From Urophycis tenuis (Eukaryota; Chordata; Actinopteri; Gadiformes; Phycidae): a stretch of DNA of 64,000 nt. Shown piece after piece: positions 62,496-64,000 of this stretch; the stretch's first letter is position 1; each line of letters opens with the position of its first letter. The stretch spans positions 1,917,969 to 1,981,968 of the forward strand of contig JAXIVH010000045.1 in NCBI GenBank assembly GCA_036785325.1. Reading direction: 5' to 3'. A program made the translations under genes and the position numbers. Below the pieces are notes generated by a model. That model searched no databases. It worked only from the letters and a program-made list of their open reading frames with translations, and was not told the origin of the DNA.

Positions 62496-62500
<5 letters not shown>
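61739..62500. other. itga4 intron 1, unique-looking part
   Basis: No second exon (a short block starting at the propeller LVGAP motif) was found. A 71-codon open frame at 62046-62261 has no recognisable domain. Confidence 0.5.
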
Positions 62501-62501
<1 letters not shown>

Positions 62502-62570
<69 letters not shown>

Positions 62571-62585
62571 ATGTATGTATGTATG

Positions 62586-62620
<35 letters not shown>
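62502..62620 (+). repeat. Compound microsatellite (TG)n(TATG)n(AT)n
   Basis: About 26 TG units, nine TATG units and about 15 AT units run directly into the SINE that follows. Confidence 0.95.
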
Positions 62621-62621
<1 letters not shown>

Positions 62622-62623
<2 letters not shown>

Positions 62624-63003
62624 GCGGCACGGTGGTGCAGTGGTTAGCACTGTCGCCTCACAGCAAGAGGGTTCTGGGTTCGAATCCACCTGGGACCCGG
62701 GACCTTTCTGTGTGGAGTTTGCATGTTCTCCCCGTGCTTGCGTGGGTTCTCTCCGGGTACTCCGGCTTCCTCCCACAGACCAAAAACATGCAGGTTGGGG
62801 ATTAGGTTAATTGGTGTCTCTAAATTGACCATAGGTGTGTATGTGAGTGTGAATGGTTGTTTGTCTATGTATGTTAGCCCTGTGATAGGCTGGCGACCTG
62901 TCCAGGGTGTACCCCGCCTCTCGCCCGTTGCAGCTGGGATTGGCTCCAGCCCCCCCGCGACCCTCGTAGAGGATAAGCGGTCACGATAATGGATGGATGG
63001 ATG
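62622..63003 (+). mobile_element. tRNA-derived SINE with Rex3/RTE-type 3' tail
   Basis: It begins GGGCGGCACGGTGGTGCAGT with the A-box-like TGGTTAGCACTG and a B-box GGGTTCGAATCC, the internal RNA polymerase III promoter. The body holds GCATGTTCTCCCCGTGCTTG and GGCTGGCGACCTGTCCAGGG, a widespread fish SINE. The 3' end GAGGATAAGCGGTCACG and ATGGATGGATGGATGG resembles the Rex3 end at 25404-25435. The element is close to full length. Confidence 0.88.
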
Positions 63004-63029
63004 GATATATATATATTATGGCATGCCGT

Positions 63030-63265
63030 TCAGGAAATTAATCTTTGAATATATTGAATGAATCTTTGAATATATGGAGTGAACCTTTGAATATATTGAA
63101 TGAAACTTTGAATATATGGAGTGAACCTTGAATATATTGAATGAAGCTTGAATATATGGAGTGAACCTTATATATATTGAATGAAGCTTGAATATATGGA
63201 GTGAACCTTTGAATATATTGAATGAAACTTTGAATATATTGAATGAACCTTTGAATATATTGAAT
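63030..63265 (+). repeat. 21-22-bp satellite (TTTGAATATATTGAATGAAAC-like)
   Basis: About eleven units alternate between TTGAATATATTGAATGAA and TTGAATATATGGAGTGAA, with AC, GC or ACC spacers. A single unit of the same sequence sits at 14049-14070 in the related element, so the array has expanded here. Confidence 0.88.
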
Positions 63266-64000
63266 GAAACTTGACTGACGTTAGACTTCACGGCAGTGCC
63301 TGCGGCCATCTTGAGTAACTTGTGGATGCTGCAGCTAAAACTGCGTGCGTGACCGCTCGCAATTTAGTTGCAGCAATTTTCAACAATGAGGATATGATAA
63401 ACACACTGGCGAATGCGTAAATCCTCCCGATACCCCTGCCCAATTGCCCGTTCTTCTGACGAAGAAATTCGCTCCCTTTTTAACCGTGGCAGGAAGCTGC
63501 TTATTGGGCCAAACTGAGCATGCCTTCAACCTCACAGGAGTGCCCCACAACAGCCCATATGTACAATCTCCGCCCGTACACAAGAATGGTTAGCTTGATA
63601 TAGTTTTCAGGTGATTTAATGAAGGTAAAACACAGTTAATGGCACTGCGCTCTGACGCGGCACTTCTCCGGGAAGCTGCTGCGGCGTGCGGCTACACGGA
63701 TTTCGTGAACTGAAGGAGAAGCTCTTCTTCATATGTTGTTCAGATACAATACGAATCACCCACATTCATAGACCAATGCAGGCTGAATATTTATTTTAGT
63801 ATTAAACGTATTTGATGATCGGCAACACATTGACAGCTTTGGGCACGTTACTCACACAGCGGACTGCGGACGGACAGTCAAGTGCATAATGAGATTATGC
63901 CTTACGGAGATCATTACTATGGAATTTAAAAAAAAATATTGCTGCTGTATTAATCACTGTAACATGTACATCTACTTCAGGTCGTTAGAGGACCTCACAT
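63266..64000 (+). mobile_element. Second copy of the 14049-14820 repeat family
   Basis: It matches 14069-14690: GACTTCACGGCAGTGCCTGC, AAACACACTGGCGAATGCGT, TCTGACGAAGAAATTCGCTC, CTCACAGGAGTGCCCCACAA and GATCGGCAACACA. Small deletions distinguish the two. It runs off or degenerates toward the window end. Not coding. Confidence 0.7.

Noticed and set aside
63030..63265. CRISPR-like array
   Set aside because: The units are adjacent and merge into each other; no spacers, and a eukaryotic context.

Overview
This is nuclear DNA of a vertebrate, almost certainly a teleost fish. Two host genes are recognisable, both on the + strand: the second half of cwc22 (spliceosome-associated MIF4G/MA3 protein; 13 exons between 2942 and 16046, intron phases consistent throughout, 596 codons plus stop) and the first coding exon of integrin alpha-4 (itga4, 61554-61738). 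CWC22 and ITGA4 lie near each other on human 2q31, so the pair suggests conserved synteny. UBE2E3, which lies between them in human, is not seen here. The fish assignment rests on the transposon content: Rex3 (identified by the landmark sequences flanking its reverse transcriptase), L2 and I-clade LINEs, fish hAT, gypsy and BEL/Pao elements, and a fish tRNA-type SINE.

Layout. 1-1466 is a CR1/L2-group LINE fragment. 2942-16046 is cwc22 with transposon-rich introns: a Helitron-like element at 4373-4818, a three-deep DNA-transposon nest at 8233-10067, a (TC)n/decoy-splice-site array at 10855-11147 and a second DNA-transposon nest at 12793-15333. 17255-25643 is a Rex3 complex: an old Rex3 (A) was hit by a terminal-inverted-repeat element, which was hit by a younger Rex3 (C); unequal exchange between A and C then duplicated about 2 kb in tandem, and a hAT-like element with a perfect 8-bp target duplication later landed in A. 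25895-26575 is a gypsy chromovirus pol relic.

27490-56305 is one BEL/Pao retrotransposon on the - strand, stretched to about 29 kb by two independent insertions. The first is a Russian doll: hAT (29463-46804) containing a second hAT (30029-44148), containing a gypsy LTR element (30537-43484), whose 5' LTR is split by an I-clade LINE (30654-39191), itself split by an L2/CR1-group LINE on the - strand (about 33133-37600). The second is an L2 LINE (47571-54518) whose 5' region carries an unfamiliar 3-kb DNA transposon encoding a C2H2 zinc-finger protein (47765-50778). 57358-58614 is a second Helitron-like copy split by a LINE with a restriction-enzyme-like endonuclease. 58615-61250 is mostly simple repeats, followed by itga4 exon 1 and a first intron holding a microsatellite, a Rex3-tailed SINE and a 21-22-bp satellite.

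The host genes work separately: CWC22 escorts eIF4A3 into the spliceosome, and integrin alpha-4 is a cell-surface adhesion receptor subunit. Nearly everything between them is dead or nested mobile DNA, and no intact autonomous element remains, since every long coding region carries a stop, frameshift or insertion. All identifications are from reading the sequence; no database search was run.
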